Positions 7,989-14,704 of a DNA stretch of 20,258 nt are shown in pieces. The DNA comes from Actinomycetes bacterium (GTDB taxonomy: Bacteria; Actinomycetota; Thermoleophilia; Solirubrobacterales; Solirubrobacteraceae). Position numbers and translations under genes: made by a program. The notes under the pieces were generated by a model, which was given only the letters and a program-made list of their open reading frames with translations, was not told where the DNA came from and searched no databases. Location of the stretch: assembly GCA_023404805.1 (NCBI GenBank), contig JAEYAL010000209.1, positions 1-20,258 on the forward strand, given 5' to 3'. Numbering within the stretch: position 1 is the first letter of the stretch; each line of letters opens with the position of its first letter.

Positions 7989-8975
7989 CTATTCGATGCC
8001 GAGGCGGTCGAGCAGGCGGTCTTCGCGCCGCCAGTTCTTGCGCACGCGCACCTTGAGATCCAGGTGGATGTGCTCGTCGAGCTCCTGCTCGATCTCGCCG
8101 CGGGCGGCCTGGCCGATCCGCTTGATCATCTCGCCGCCCTTGCCGATCAGGATGCCCTGCTGCGAGTCGGCTTCGACCCAGATCTGCGCGGTCACGACGA
8201 GCAGCCCGTCGGCCGGGCGCCGCCCGATCTCGCTGACCTCGACCTCGACGGCGTGCGGCACCTCCTGGAAGGTGCGCCGCAGCACCTGCTCCCGGACGAG
8301 CTCGGCGAGGAGGATCTCCAGGCGCTGGTCGGTGGCGTCGCTCGAGTCGAAGTAGAACGGGCCCTCGGGCAGCAGCGACACCATGTGGTCGACGAGCGGC
8401 CCGATGTGCTCCTCGTAGCGCGCCGAGATCGGGAAGACCTCAGCATCGAGCCCGAGTTCGTTGGTCTCGTCGAGCACCTTGATCAGCTGCGTCTGTGAGA
8501 GGCGGTCGATCTTGTTGACCACCAGGACCACCTTGGCGCCAGCGCCCTTGAGCGCCTCTGCGATCCAGCGGTCGCCAGGGCCGATGCCCTCTTCGGCGTT
8601 GACGAGGAAGAACACGGCGTCGCAGTCGCGCAGCTCATGTTCGACGCGGCGCTGCATGCGCTCGGTGAGCTGGTCGCGCGGGCGCTGGACGCCCGGCAGG
8701 TCGACCAGCACCAGCTGGAAGTCGTCGCCGGTGCAGACGCCGCGGATCGCGCGGCGCGTGGTCTGGGGCTTGTCGGACACGATCGCGACCTTGCGGCCGA
8801 CGACGGCGTTGACGAGCGTCGACTTGCCGACGTTCGGGCGCCCGGCCAGCGCGACGAATCCAGAACGGGTCGGGCCCTCAGGGGCGCCTTCGGCACGCAG
8901 CTCGGTGGTCGGCGGCGTCGGGATCGGAAGCTCGACCCCGTCTTCGGGGCCGTACTGCGGCTCGCGTTGGTTCAC
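7989..8975 (-). CDS. era: GTPase Era (16S rRNA/30S assembly)
   Basis: Essential GTPase that binds the 3' end of 16S rRNA during 30S maturation. GTPase motifs appear in order: G1 GRPNVGKST, G2-region TTRRAIRG, G3 DLPG, G4 NKID and G5 ISARY. The C-terminal KH domain has ILIGKGGEMIKRIG and ends VRKNWRREDRLLDRLG. At 328 residues it is longer than the usual 300 or so; the extra is an N-terminal Pro/Glu-rich stretch of about 36 residues before the G domain (PIPTPPTTELRAEG), probably disordered. The start is a GTG with only a weak G-rich sequence ahead, and an internal start nearer the G domain cannot be excluded. It forms the housekeeping cluster phoH-ybeY-lipoprotein-era. Confidence 0.96.
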   Translation of the reverse strand: MNQREPQYGPEDGVELPIPTPPTTELRAEGAPEGPTRSGFVALAGRPNVGKSTLVNAVVGRKVAIVSDKPQTTRRAIRGVCTGDDFQLVLVDLPGVQRPRDQLTERMQRRVEHELRDCDAVFFLVNAEEGIGPGDRWIAEALKGAGAKVVLVVNKIDRLSQTQLIKVLDETNELGLDAEVFPISARYEEHIGPLVDHMVSLLPEGPFYFDSSDATDQRLEILLAELVREQVLRRTFQEVPHAVEVEVSEIGRRPADGLLVVTAQIWVEADSQQGILIGKGGEMIKRIGQAARGEIEQELDEHIHLDLKVRVRKNWRREDRLLDRLGIE

Positions 8976-9034
8976 CCCACCATTGGAGCAGGTCGGGCGA
9001 TCCGGCGCTGCCCTCGAGGCAGCGCCCTCGGGGC

Positions 9035-9601
9035 TCAGCCGCCGCCCGTGAGGCAGCCCGTCAGGCCGTACTCGTCGGCGAACGGGCGGGTGTTCTTCTC
9101 GATCTTCTCGAGCTTCTTCATCAGCTCGGGGTTCTCTTTGCCGCTCGTCAGCGTCTCCGTGAGCTGCGGGATCAGGTCGAACGCGCCGTCGAGCGTGTCG
9201 AGGAACGCGATCCAGCGCACCTTCACGTCGGCAGGCACGTCGACCTCGCGCAGGTCGACGATCAGCTTGCGGCCGAGCGGGACGACCTCCTTCATCGCGT
9301 CGGCGGCGCTCTCCGGCCCGCTGACGCCTTCCTTCTGGAACTCCTTGAGGACCTTGTTCGTCGCAGCTTCGTGCTTCTTGCAGCGCGCGTTGACGTCGTC
9401 GACCCACTCCGGCGTCGGGCCGTTCGGCTTCTTCTTCGTCTCCGCCGGTGCGTCCTCGGAGACCTGCCCGCTTCGCTCGGCGGGCGTGGATGCGACAGGC
9501 GCAGCCGACGTCGAGGCCGAGCCCGACGGCTCGTCGTCGCCACCGCACCCGGACAGGACGGCGGCCGAGAGGGACAGGACGGCCAAGGCGCGGATCAGCA
9601 T
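9035..9601 (-). CDS. Predicted secreted lipoprotein of unknown function
   Basis: A 188-residue exported lipoprotein. Arg4 precedes a hydrophobic stretch and the lipobox LSGC with Cys19 as the lipidated residue, followed by an acidic/Ser/Ala-rich linker. The mature part is a charged, helix-rich domain with two remaining cysteines, one in NARCKK near its start and one in YGLTGC near the end, possibly a disulfide. I recognise no named family or active site. The ATG at 9601 is chosen over one 33 bases upstream because it places the signal peptide at the N-terminus and has TACGGT 6 bases ahead. It lies between ybeY and era, a place often held by a CorC-like gene in other bacteria. Confidence 0.82.
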   Translation of the reverse strand: MLIRALAVLSLSAAVLSGCGGDDEPSGSASTSAAPVASTPAERSGQVSEDAPAETKKKPNGPTPEWVDDVNARCKKHEAATNKVLKEFQKEGVSGPESAADAMKEVVPLGRKLIVDLREVDVPADVKVRWIAFLDTLDGAFDLIPQLTETLTSGKENPELMKKLEKIEKNTRPFADEYGLTGCLTGGG

Positions 9602-9607
9602 CGCGGC

Positions 9608-9613
9608 ACCGTA
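9608..9613 (-). promoter_or_regulatory. Putative -10 box of a leaderless lipoprotein transcript
   Basis: TACGGT ends 6 bases before the lipoprotein ATG, in the 44-base gap after ybeY, giving this gene its own start site within the cluster. No clear -35 box. Confidence 0.4.
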
Positions 9614-9645
9614 GCGCAGCTGGCGATCCAGCAAGGCCAGGTGGC

Positions 9646-10092
9646 TTACCGCAGCCAGCCCATCAGCTCGGCTTGCAGCGCGAGCATCTGGCCGTCGTCG
9701 ACCTCGTGGTCCATGCCGACGAGGTGCAGCGCACCGTGGACCACCGCTTCGAGCAGGTCGACGGTGCGCTCGGGGCAGATCACGATGTCGCCGAGCTCGC
9801 GCGTCAGCTCCTCGACCCCGGCGCCGCCCGCGAGCGCGTCATCGAGCTCGTCGCCGGGCGCGAAGATCGGCTCGTCGCCGTCGACCGGGAAGCTGATGAC
9901 GTCGGTCGCGTCGTCCTTGCCGAGGTAGTCCTCCGCGAGCTCCTTGCTGCGGGCTTCGTCGACGAAGTGGACCGCCACGTGGCCGGAGCCGATGCCCGCT
10001 GACGCGAACGCGAGCTCCAGCGCCGTGCGCAGCTCCTCATCGGTGGGCGCCTCGGGCGCTTGCTCGCGCCCTTCGACTTCGATCTCCAGCAT
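9646..10092 (-). CDS. ybeY: Endoribonuclease YbeY (rRNA maturation factor)
   Basis: Zinc-dependent protein needed for 16S rRNA 3'-end maturation and ribosome quality control. The family signature HGALHLVGMDH is intact with zinc ligands His119, His123 and His129; DATDVISFP and GDIVICPE precede it. At 148 residues it is the normal length. It starts 35 bases after phoH and is followed by the lipoprotein and era genes, matching the conserved phoH-ybeY-era neighbourhood. A G-rich tract lies before the ATG, but no textbook Shine-Dalgarno. Confidence 0.96.
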   Translation of the reverse strand: MLEIEVEGREQAPEAPTDEELRTALELAFASAGIGSGHVAVHFVDEARSKELAEDYLGKDDATDVISFPVDGDEPIFAPGDELDDALAGGAGVEELTRELGDIVICPERTVDLLEAVVHGALHLVGMDHEVDDGQMLALQAELMGWLR

Positions 10093-10127
10093 CAGCGGCG
10101 CCCCCCGGCGGTCGCTTCGCCCACCGG

Positions 10128-11132
10128 TCAGTCCCCCGCGGCGCGCTCGGCGCGGCGCTGGATCGCCTGGCGCTCGCGCTCGGCGTCGTCGGCGTCGTAC
10201 GCGTCGACGATCCGCCTGACCAGCTTGTGGCGGATCACGTCTTCGGAGCCGAACTTGATCATCCCGATGTCGTCGACCTCGGAGAGGATGCGCTGCGCAG
10301 AAAGCAGCCCGGAGCGGGTGCCGCGCGGGAGGTCGACCTGCGACGTGTCGCCGGTGATCACCATCTTGGAGCCGAAGCCGAGGCGCGTGAGCACCATCTT
10401 CATCTGCTCCTGCGTGGTGTTCTGGGCCTCGTCGACGATGATGAAGCTGTCGTTGAGCGTGCGCCCGCGCATGAAGGCGAGCGGAGCCACCTCGATCTGC
10501 CCCTTCTCGAGATAGGCGGCGACCTTTTCGGCTCCGAGCATGTCGTGGAGGGCGTCGAACAGCGGGCGCAGGTAGGGGTCGACCTTCGCCATCAGGTCGC
10601 CCGGGAGGAAGCCGAGCCGCTCGCCGGCCTCGACGGCCGGGCGCGTGAGCAGGATCCGCTGGACGCGGCGCTCCGCCAGCGCTGAGGCCGCCAGAGCGAC
10701 GGCGAGGAAGGTCTTGCCGGTGCCGGCTGGGCCGATCCCGAACGTGACCGTGTTGTGGCGGATCGCGTTGACGTAGGCGCGCTGTCCGGGGGTCTTCGGC
10801 GCTACTCGCGTCGTGCGGCCCTTCCAGATCACGTCGTCGTGCAGCGCGGCGGCCGACTCATGCTTGGCGACGCCGCCGGCGATCCGCTCGACCTCGTCGG
10901 CCGACGGCGCCACGCCGCGCTCGGAGAGCAGCACGATCTCCTGGATCACAGCGCCCGCCGCGGCGACGGCGTCGGGTTCACCCTCAAGCACGATGCGGTT
11001 GCCGCGCAGCGTGATGGTCGCCGCGAGCGTTCGCTCCAGCTCCCGGAGTGTTGCGTCCGCAGCACCGGCCAGCGCCGATGCGGCTTCATTCGTGATGTCG
11101 AGTTCTCGACGGGTTGCACTGCCTTGGGCCAC
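10128..11132 (-). CDS. PhoH-like ATPase
   Basis: PhoH-family P-loop ATPase of 334 residues, a helicase-like protein linked to RNA metabolism and usually found beside ybeY. The N-terminal 110 residues or so form a KH-like region (ITLRGNRIVLEGEP). The ATPase core has Walker A GPAGTGKTFLA, RPAVEAGERLGFLPGD, a Walker B FIIVDEAQN and ITGDTSQVDLP. The frame is open far upstream, but the start is placed at the GTG before AQGSATRREL because TACCCT lies 6 bases ahead and sequence further upstream belongs to the divergent gene region. It heads the phoH-ybeY-lipoprotein-era cluster. Confidence 0.94.
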   Translation of the reverse strand: MAQGSATRRELDITNEAASALAGAADATLRELERTLAATITLRGNRIVLEGEPDAVAAAGAVIQEIVLLSERGVAPSADEVERIAGGVAKHESAAALHDDVIWKGRTTRVAPKTPGQRAYVNAIRHNTVTFGIGPAGTGKTFLAVALAASALAERRVQRILLTRPAVEAGERLGFLPGDLMAKVDPYLRPLFDALHDMLGAEKVAAYLEKGQIEVAPLAFMRGRTLNDSFIIVDEAQNTTQEQMKMVLTRLGFGSKMVITGDTSQVDLPRGTRSGLLSAQRILSEVDDIGMIKFGSEDVIRHKLVRRIVDAYDADDAERERQAIQRRAERAAGD

Positions 11133-11138
11133 AGAGAC

Positions 11139-11144
11139 AGGGTA
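11139..11144 (-). promoter_or_regulatory. Putative -10 box of a leaderless phoH transcript
   Basis: TACCCT on the minus strand ends 6 bases before the phoH GTG, so the mRNA would start at the initiation codon. This is one of the cleaner examples of the window-wide arrangement. Confidence 0.5.
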
Positions 11145-11150
11145 GCTCGC

Positions 11151-11170
11151 GCGGCGGGTCCTCCCGCCGC
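11151..11170. repeat. Perfect inverted repeat in the phoH/toxin-module divergent promoter region
   Basis: Arms GCGGCGGG (11151-11158) and CCCGCCGC (11163-11170) flank a TCCT centre. The repeat lies just upstream of the phoH -10 box, where the -35 region would be. It could be an operator for phoH or a DNA/RNA structure; being pure G/C, chance is possible. Confidence 0.4.
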
Positions 11171-11195
11171 CGGCGGCAAGAACACCACCCTGCCC

Positions 11196-11232
11196 TTCAC
11201 AGGACCACCCAGAAGTGGGTACACTGCCCACT
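11196..11232 (+). promoter_or_regulatory. Leaderless promoter with -10 box enclosed by a palindrome
   Basis: TTCACA (11196-11201), five of six matches to the -35 consensus, is followed after 18 bases by TACACT (11220-11225), which ends 7 bases before the ATG at 11233. The -10 box sits between inverted arms AGTGGG (11214-11219) and CCCACT (11227-11232). A protein bound there would block the promoter, fitting autorepression by the first gene of the pair. Confidence 0.65.
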
Positions 11233-11727
11233 ATGGCGTATCTCACGCAGCGTGGCGGCCACCGCTGGGAGCTCCGGGAGTCGGTGTCGACCGAGCGTGG
11301 GCCGCGCAGCCGCACGCTGGCGAGCTTCGACCGGCTCACCGACGACGTGCTGGAGCACGCGGCCTCTCGAGCGACCAAACCATTCGATCCGGACGCCATC
11401 AAGGCCGCCGCCCGGCGTTCGGCGGTTCCGGTCGAGCTGCCAGCCGCGGAACGCGCTGCCCGCGAGCTCACCGCGCTGCTGGCGCAGGGCGCCACCGTCA
11501 CCCCCGCCATCGCGGGCGTCCTGCGCGAGCTGCTCGGCGCCTCGGAGCCCGTGCGGCCGTCCGACGCGGCCACGGCCGCGGCCCAGTGGGTCGGCGCCTC
11601 GCTCGACGATCGCGCCGCCGCCCTCGAAGACCTCCTCCTGCTCGCCGACGCGCTCCCGATGCCCGCCCGCGCCGACCACCCCTCCTTCCCCCGCCTGGAT
11701 TCCTTGCCGACCGCCGGCGCCGCGTGA
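11233..11727 (+). CDS. Uncharacterised protein, candidate antitoxin/autorepressor of a nucleotidyltransferase pair
   Basis: I do not recognise a named family for this 164-residue protein. The N-terminal 45 residues (YLTQRGGHRWELRES, GPRSRTLASFDRLTDDVLEHA) look like three short beta strands followed by a helix, resembling DNA-binding N-termini of some transposases; this is inference. The rest is Ala/Leu-rich and probably helical, with an acidic helix DDRAAALEDLLLLADAL near the C-terminus. The ATG is preferred over an in-frame GTG at 11215 because the -10 box and palindrome abut it. Its stop overlaps the downstream start (GTGA), so the two are translationally coupled. First position, operator-like palindrome and toxin-like partner suggest an antitoxin and repressor, unproven. 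Confidence 0.75.
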   Translation: MAYLTQRGGHRWELRESVSTERGPRSRTLASFDRLTDDVLEHAASRATKPFDPDAIKAAARRSAVPVELPAAERAARELTALLAQGATVTPAIAGVLRELLGASEPVRPSDAATAAAQWVGASLDDRAAALEDLLLLADALPMPARADHPSFPRLDSLPTAGAA

Positions 11728-12290
11728 GCGAGCCGAGCCTTCCCGACAAAGTCGTCGCGGTCCACGAGACGCTCACGCAGGCCGGGGTCGGCCATGCGTT
11801 TGGCGGGGCGCTCGCGCTGGCCTACTACGCCGAGCCGCGCGCCACGGTCGACATCGACCTCAACCTCTTCGTCGCGGCCGACGGCTTCCGGTCGGTCGCC
11901 GGCGTCCTCGGTCCGCTCGGGGTCAACGTCACGGTGAACGAGGCCTTCGTCGAGCGCGACGGCCAGTGCCGCCTGCGCTGGGGCCGCACGCCGCTTGACC
12001 TGTTCTTCGCCTACGACCCGTTCCACGAGGCGATGGAGGGCGCCGCGCGCACGGTGCCGTTCGCGGACACCACCATCCGCGTGCTGTCGCCCGAGCACCT
12101 GATCGTCTGCAAGGCCGCCTTCGACCGCCCCAAGGACTGGCTCGACATCGAGCAGATCCTCGTCGCCTGCGACCACGTCGATCTGCCCGAGACCAAGAAA
12201 TGGCTCGCGCAGATCGTGGGCGAGTTCGACCAGCGCTCGGGGCGCTTCACCGCGCTGGCGGCGCAGTACCTCGGGCCGGCCGTCCCGTGA
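11724..12290 (+). CDS. MNT-fold nucleotidyltransferase, AbiEii/MenT-like candidate toxin
   Basis: This 188-residue protein carries the pol-beta-like minimal nucleotidyltransferase pattern: Gly27-Gly28 in FGGALALAYY, then Asp43-x-Asp45 in VDIDLNLF, and a third candidate metal ligand Asp92 in PLDLFFAYD. RPKDWLDIEQILVA (about 136-149) is typical of AbiEii/MenT-type nucleotidyltransferases. Such proteins, for example MenT toxins, add nucleotides to tRNA 3' ends and block translation; that activity is family knowledge, the substrate here is unknown. All three catalytic acids are present, so it is probably active. The GTG start overlaps the upstream stop. A much longer open frame extends upstream but lies antisense to phoH and over the partner gene. 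It is shorter than AbiEii proteins and lacks their usual winged-helix AbiEi partner. Confidence 0.8.
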   Translation: MSEPSLPDKVVAVHETLTQAGVGHAFGGALALAYYAEPRATVDIDLNLFVAADGFRSVAGVLGPLGVNVTVNEAFVERDGQCRLRWGRTPLDLFFAYDPFHEAMEGAARTVPFADTTIRVLSPEHLIVCKAAFDRPKDWLDIEQILVACDHVDLPETKKWLAQIVGEFDQRSGRFTALAAQYLGPAVP

Positions 12291-12303
12291 CGGCCACCGC
12301 GGA

Positions 12304-12353
12304 GTCGACCGTCCTTGCTCTGGGGGTATAGGCCCAGAGGAAGGACGCTCGAC
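12304..12353. terminator. Long palindrome between convergent genes, probable bidirectional terminator
   Basis: Arms 12304-12324 and 12333-12353 pair over 21 positions with two mismatches around an 8-base loop. The core is GTCCTTgCTCTGGG against CCCAGAGgAAGGAC. It begins 13 bases after the nucleotidyltransferase stop and ends 3 bases before the ndh stop on the other strand. No long U-run follows on either side, which is common in high-GC actinobacteria. Confidence 0.75.
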
Positions 12354-12356
12354 GGG

Positions 12357-13703
12357 TTACGGCTGAGTGTTTGGCGCAGGGGTGTCGCCCGCGGCCGGCT
12401 GAGGCGTTGGGTGCTCGCCCTGGTCGAGGCGCGGCACTCGGCCGAGCTGGCCGAGCTCGGCAGTGTCGCGGCCGAAGAAGAGGCCGACGTTCCAGTCGGC
12501 GAGCAGACGCCCGCGGCGGCCGAGGCCCGGCATGAGCGCGAGGTGGTAGGTCCGGGCGATGAACCACGCGGGCAGGCCGCTCCAGCGCAGGCCCATCGTC
12601 TCGGCGACCGCCTTGCGCTGGCCCATGTCGACGACCACGCCGCGGGTCTTGTACTTGAAGGTCGTCGGCGTGCCGGTGCCGAGCGCGGCGGCGACGTTGC
12701 GGCCCGCCGTGCGGCCCTGGCGGATCGCGTGCTGCGCCGTCGGCGGTGACGGCCGCTTGCCCTTGGCCGCCGGGTCGGGAACGCTCGCGTTGTCGCCGAG
12801 GGCCCAGACGCCCGGGCGGTCCTGCACGGCGAGCGTGCTGTCGACGATCACGCGGCCGGTCTCGTTCAGCGGCAGGCCGAGGTTCGCGACGACCGGGTGC
12901 GGTTTGACGCCCGCGGTCCAGACGACGGTGTGCGTCGGGACGACCTCGCCGTCGCTCAGGCGAGCGGTGTTCTCGGTGATCTCCTCGAGCGTGGTGCTCG
13001 TGCGCAGCTCGATGCCGCGCGCGGTGAGCTCGCGCGCCGCGAAGTCGGCCAGCGACGGCGACACCTCGGGCATCACGCGGTCGCGCGCCTCGACGAGGAT
13101 CCACCGCATGCCGTGGACCCGCGCCCGCGGGTAGAGGTCGAGCACTTCGCTCGCGAAGTCCTGCAGCTCGGCGAGCCCTTCGAGGCCTGCGTATCCCGCG
13201 CCGACGAAGACGAACGTGAGCGCCGCGCGGCGCTCGACGGGGTCCTCCGTCGACTCGGCGAGCTCGAGGTTGCGCAGGACGCGGTTGCGCAGCGCGATCG
13301 CCTCGGGCAGCGACTTGAGGCCGAGACCATGCGCAGCGAGTCCAGGGATCGGCAGCGTGCGGCTGACCGAGCCGAGCGCGACGACCAGCTGGTCGTAGCG
13401 CAGGCGCTTGCTCTCGCCGCTCACGGTGTCGACGAAGACGCTCTTCTCGTCCGGCTCGGCTCCCGTGACCGAGCCGACGAGCAGGTCGACGGAGTCCGGC
13501 AGCGTCTCGCGGAGCGGCACCACGACGTGGCGCGGCTCGAGCGTGCCAGCGGCGGCTCCCGGCAGCAGCGGCGTGTACAGCAGGAAGTTCGTGTCGTTGA
13601 CGAGCGTGATCCGCGCGGAGTGGCGCGGCAGGACGCGGGCCAGGTACTTGGCCGCATGGACCCCACCGAAGCCGCCGCCTGCAATCACCACGTTCCACGC
13701 CAT
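12357..13703 (-). CDS. ndh: Type II NADH dehydrogenase (NDH-2-like FAD-dependent oxidoreductase)
   Basis: Membrane-associated flavoprotein that passes electrons from NADH to quinone without pumping protons. The 448 residues hold two dinucleotide-binding folds: FAD-binding VVIAGGGFGG at residues 5-14, and NADH-binding FVFVGAGYAGLEGLAEL near 165-181. The FAD-contact motif WALGDNAS is near 300. TAGVKPHP and a hydrophobic/aromatic C-terminal region (LPAWFIARTYHLALMPGL) fit peripheral membrane attachment. The last 25 residues or so are Pro/Ala/Thr-rich and probably disordered. The ATG has TAGCGT 7 bases upstream and no Shine-Dalgarno. A sulfide:quinone reductase or other pyridine nucleotide-disulfide reductase is less likely, since no redox-active CxxxxC is seen. 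Confidence 0.92.
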   Translation of the reverse strand: MAWNVVIAGGGFGGVHAAKYLARVLPRHSARITLVNDTNFLLYTPLLPGAAAGTLEPRHVVVPLRETLPDSVDLLVGSVTGAEPDEKSVFVDTVSGESKRLRYDQLVVALGSVSRTLPIPGLAAHGLGLKSLPEAIALRNRVLRNLELAESTEDPVERRAALTFVFVGAGYAGLEGLAELQDFASEVLDLYPRARVHGMRWILVEARDRVMPEVSPSLADFAARELTARGIELRTSTTLEEITENTARLSDGEVVPTHTVVWTAGVKPHPVVANLGLPLNETGRVIVDSTLAVQDRPGVWALGDNASVPDPAAKGKRPSPPTAQHAIRQGRTAGRNVAAALGTGTPTTFKYKTRGVVVDMGQRKAVAETMGLRWSGLPAWFIARTYHLALMPGLGRRGRLLADWNVGLFFGRDTAELGQLGRVPRLDQGEHPTPQPAAGDTPAPNTQP

Positions 13704-13710
13704 GCCTTCG

Positions 13711-13738
13711 ACGCTAGTGGGTTTCCATCAGGAAGCAA
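13711..13738 (-). promoter_or_regulatory. Putative leaderless promoter of ndh
   Basis: TAGCGT (13716-13711) ends 7 bases before the ndh ATG. TTGCTT (13738-13733), a partial -35 match, lies 16 bases upstream of it. Confidence 0.5.
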
Positions 13739-13809
13739 CATCGTTGCGAGGGCCACAATCGCCCGTGTTTCCTAGCGATTTCGTGCCAATGCGCACGACC
13801 TGGCCCCAG

Positions 13810-13862
13810 CCGGCAACGCCGGTCGGGCGGGCGCCGACGGAGGGAGCGCTGCGGGGCAGCGC
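13810..13862 (-). terminator. Two hairpins downstream of prmA, possible terminator
   Basis: In the 182-base gap between prmA and ndh lie GCGCTGC/GCAGCGC with a 3-base loop (13846-13862), about 24 bases past the prmA stop, and CCGGC/GCCGG (13810-13822). They could end the hrcA-side dnaJ-prmA transcript. No U-run is present, so this remains tentative. Confidence 0.4.
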
Positions 13863-13885
13863 CCCCGCTGGCAGCCGTCCGGGCG

Positions 13886-14704
13886 CTAACGCTGGAGCAG
13901 CAGCGCGGCCCAGTCGCCGAGCTCGCGGCGTCCCGTCTCGCGCAGTCCATGGCGCTCGAACGCCGCTGCGACCTCGTCGGCCTCGTGGCGAAGCAGGCCC
14001 GAGGCGACGATCGTGCGCGGCGCCTCCGGGGCGAAGCCGGTCTCGGCGACCTTCAGCAGCAGCGGCCGGAGCAGGTTCGCGGCGACCGTCGGCGCCGACG
14101 GGATCGCGTCGGCGTGCATCAGGTCGAAGCGGGCCGATTTGACCTCCACCCCGTTGACCTTCGCGTTCTCGTCGGTCGCTTCGACGCTGGCCGGGTCGAA
14201 GTCCAGCCCGACGACCGGGTCGAAGCCGAGCTGCGCCGCCGCGATCGCGAGCACGCCCGAGCCGGAGCCGAGGTCGAGCATCGCGCCCTCGGGCTCGAGC
14301 TCGAGCAGGAACTCGAGACAGAGCTGCGTCGTCTCATGGGCGCCGGTGCCGAAGGCGCGCGCCGGATCGATGACGAGGTCGGTGACACCGGGCTGGGACT
14401 CGAGCCACGGCGGCCGCACGTGGAGCTTGCCGGCGATCGTGACGGGTTTGTGGAAGTCGCGCCAGCGCTCGTGCCAGTCGTCGGCGATCTCCTCGGTGAA
14501 CACGTCGACCGGGATCCCCGCCACGTGCGCGGCAGCGGCGCCGAGGTCAGGCAGCTCGCCCGCGGAGCCGTAGACGGCGTACTCGATCAGGCCGGCGTTC
14601 TCGGCGACGTCCTTCTCCTCGATACCCGACGGCGCGAGCTCGAGGAGCTCGGCCAGGACGAGCTCAGAGGACTCCCGCGGAACGCGGACGGCGAGGCGGA
14701 TCAT
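13886..14704 (-). CDS. prmA: Ribosomal protein L11 methyltransferase
   Basis: SAM-dependent methyltransferase that modifies ribosomal protein L11, 272 residues. The N-terminal domain (about 1-95) is the substrate-recognition part. The catalytic domain shows AFGTGAHETTQLCLEFL, the SAM-binding LDLGSGSGVLAIAAAQLG, an acidic GLDFDPASVEAT strand end, and NLLRPLLL, corresponding to the family NxxxxPL motif. The true start is ATG at 14704, overlapping the dnaJ stop as ATGA; longer upstream readings lie inside dnaJ. The dnaJ-prmA order with coupled translation is common in Gram-positive bacteria. Confidence 0.95.
   Translation of the reverse strand: MIRLAVRVPRESSELVLAELLELAPSGIEEKDVAENAGLIEYAVYGSAGELPDLGAAAAHVAGIPVDVFTEEIADDWHERWRDFHKPVTIAGKLHVRPPWLESQPGVTDLVIDPARAFGTGAHETTQLCLEFLLELEPEGAMLDLGSGSGVLAIAAAQLGFDPVVGLDFDPASVEATDENAKVNGVEVKSARFDLMHADAIPSAPTVAANLLRPLLLKVAETGFAPEAPRTIVASGLLRHEADEVAAAFERHGLRETGRRELGDWAALLLQR

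Noticed and set aside
10755..11723. Upstream extension of the nucleotidyltransferase frame to give a 511-residue protein.
   Set aside because: The extension runs antisense to phoH and out of frame over the partner gene; the GTG at 11724 overlapping the partner stop is the sensible start.
12247..13698. Second long minus-strand frame overlapping ndh.
   Set aside because: Its translation is an Arg/Pro/Ala-rich frame-shifted shadow of NDH-2, which has intact FAD and NADH motifs in the other frame.
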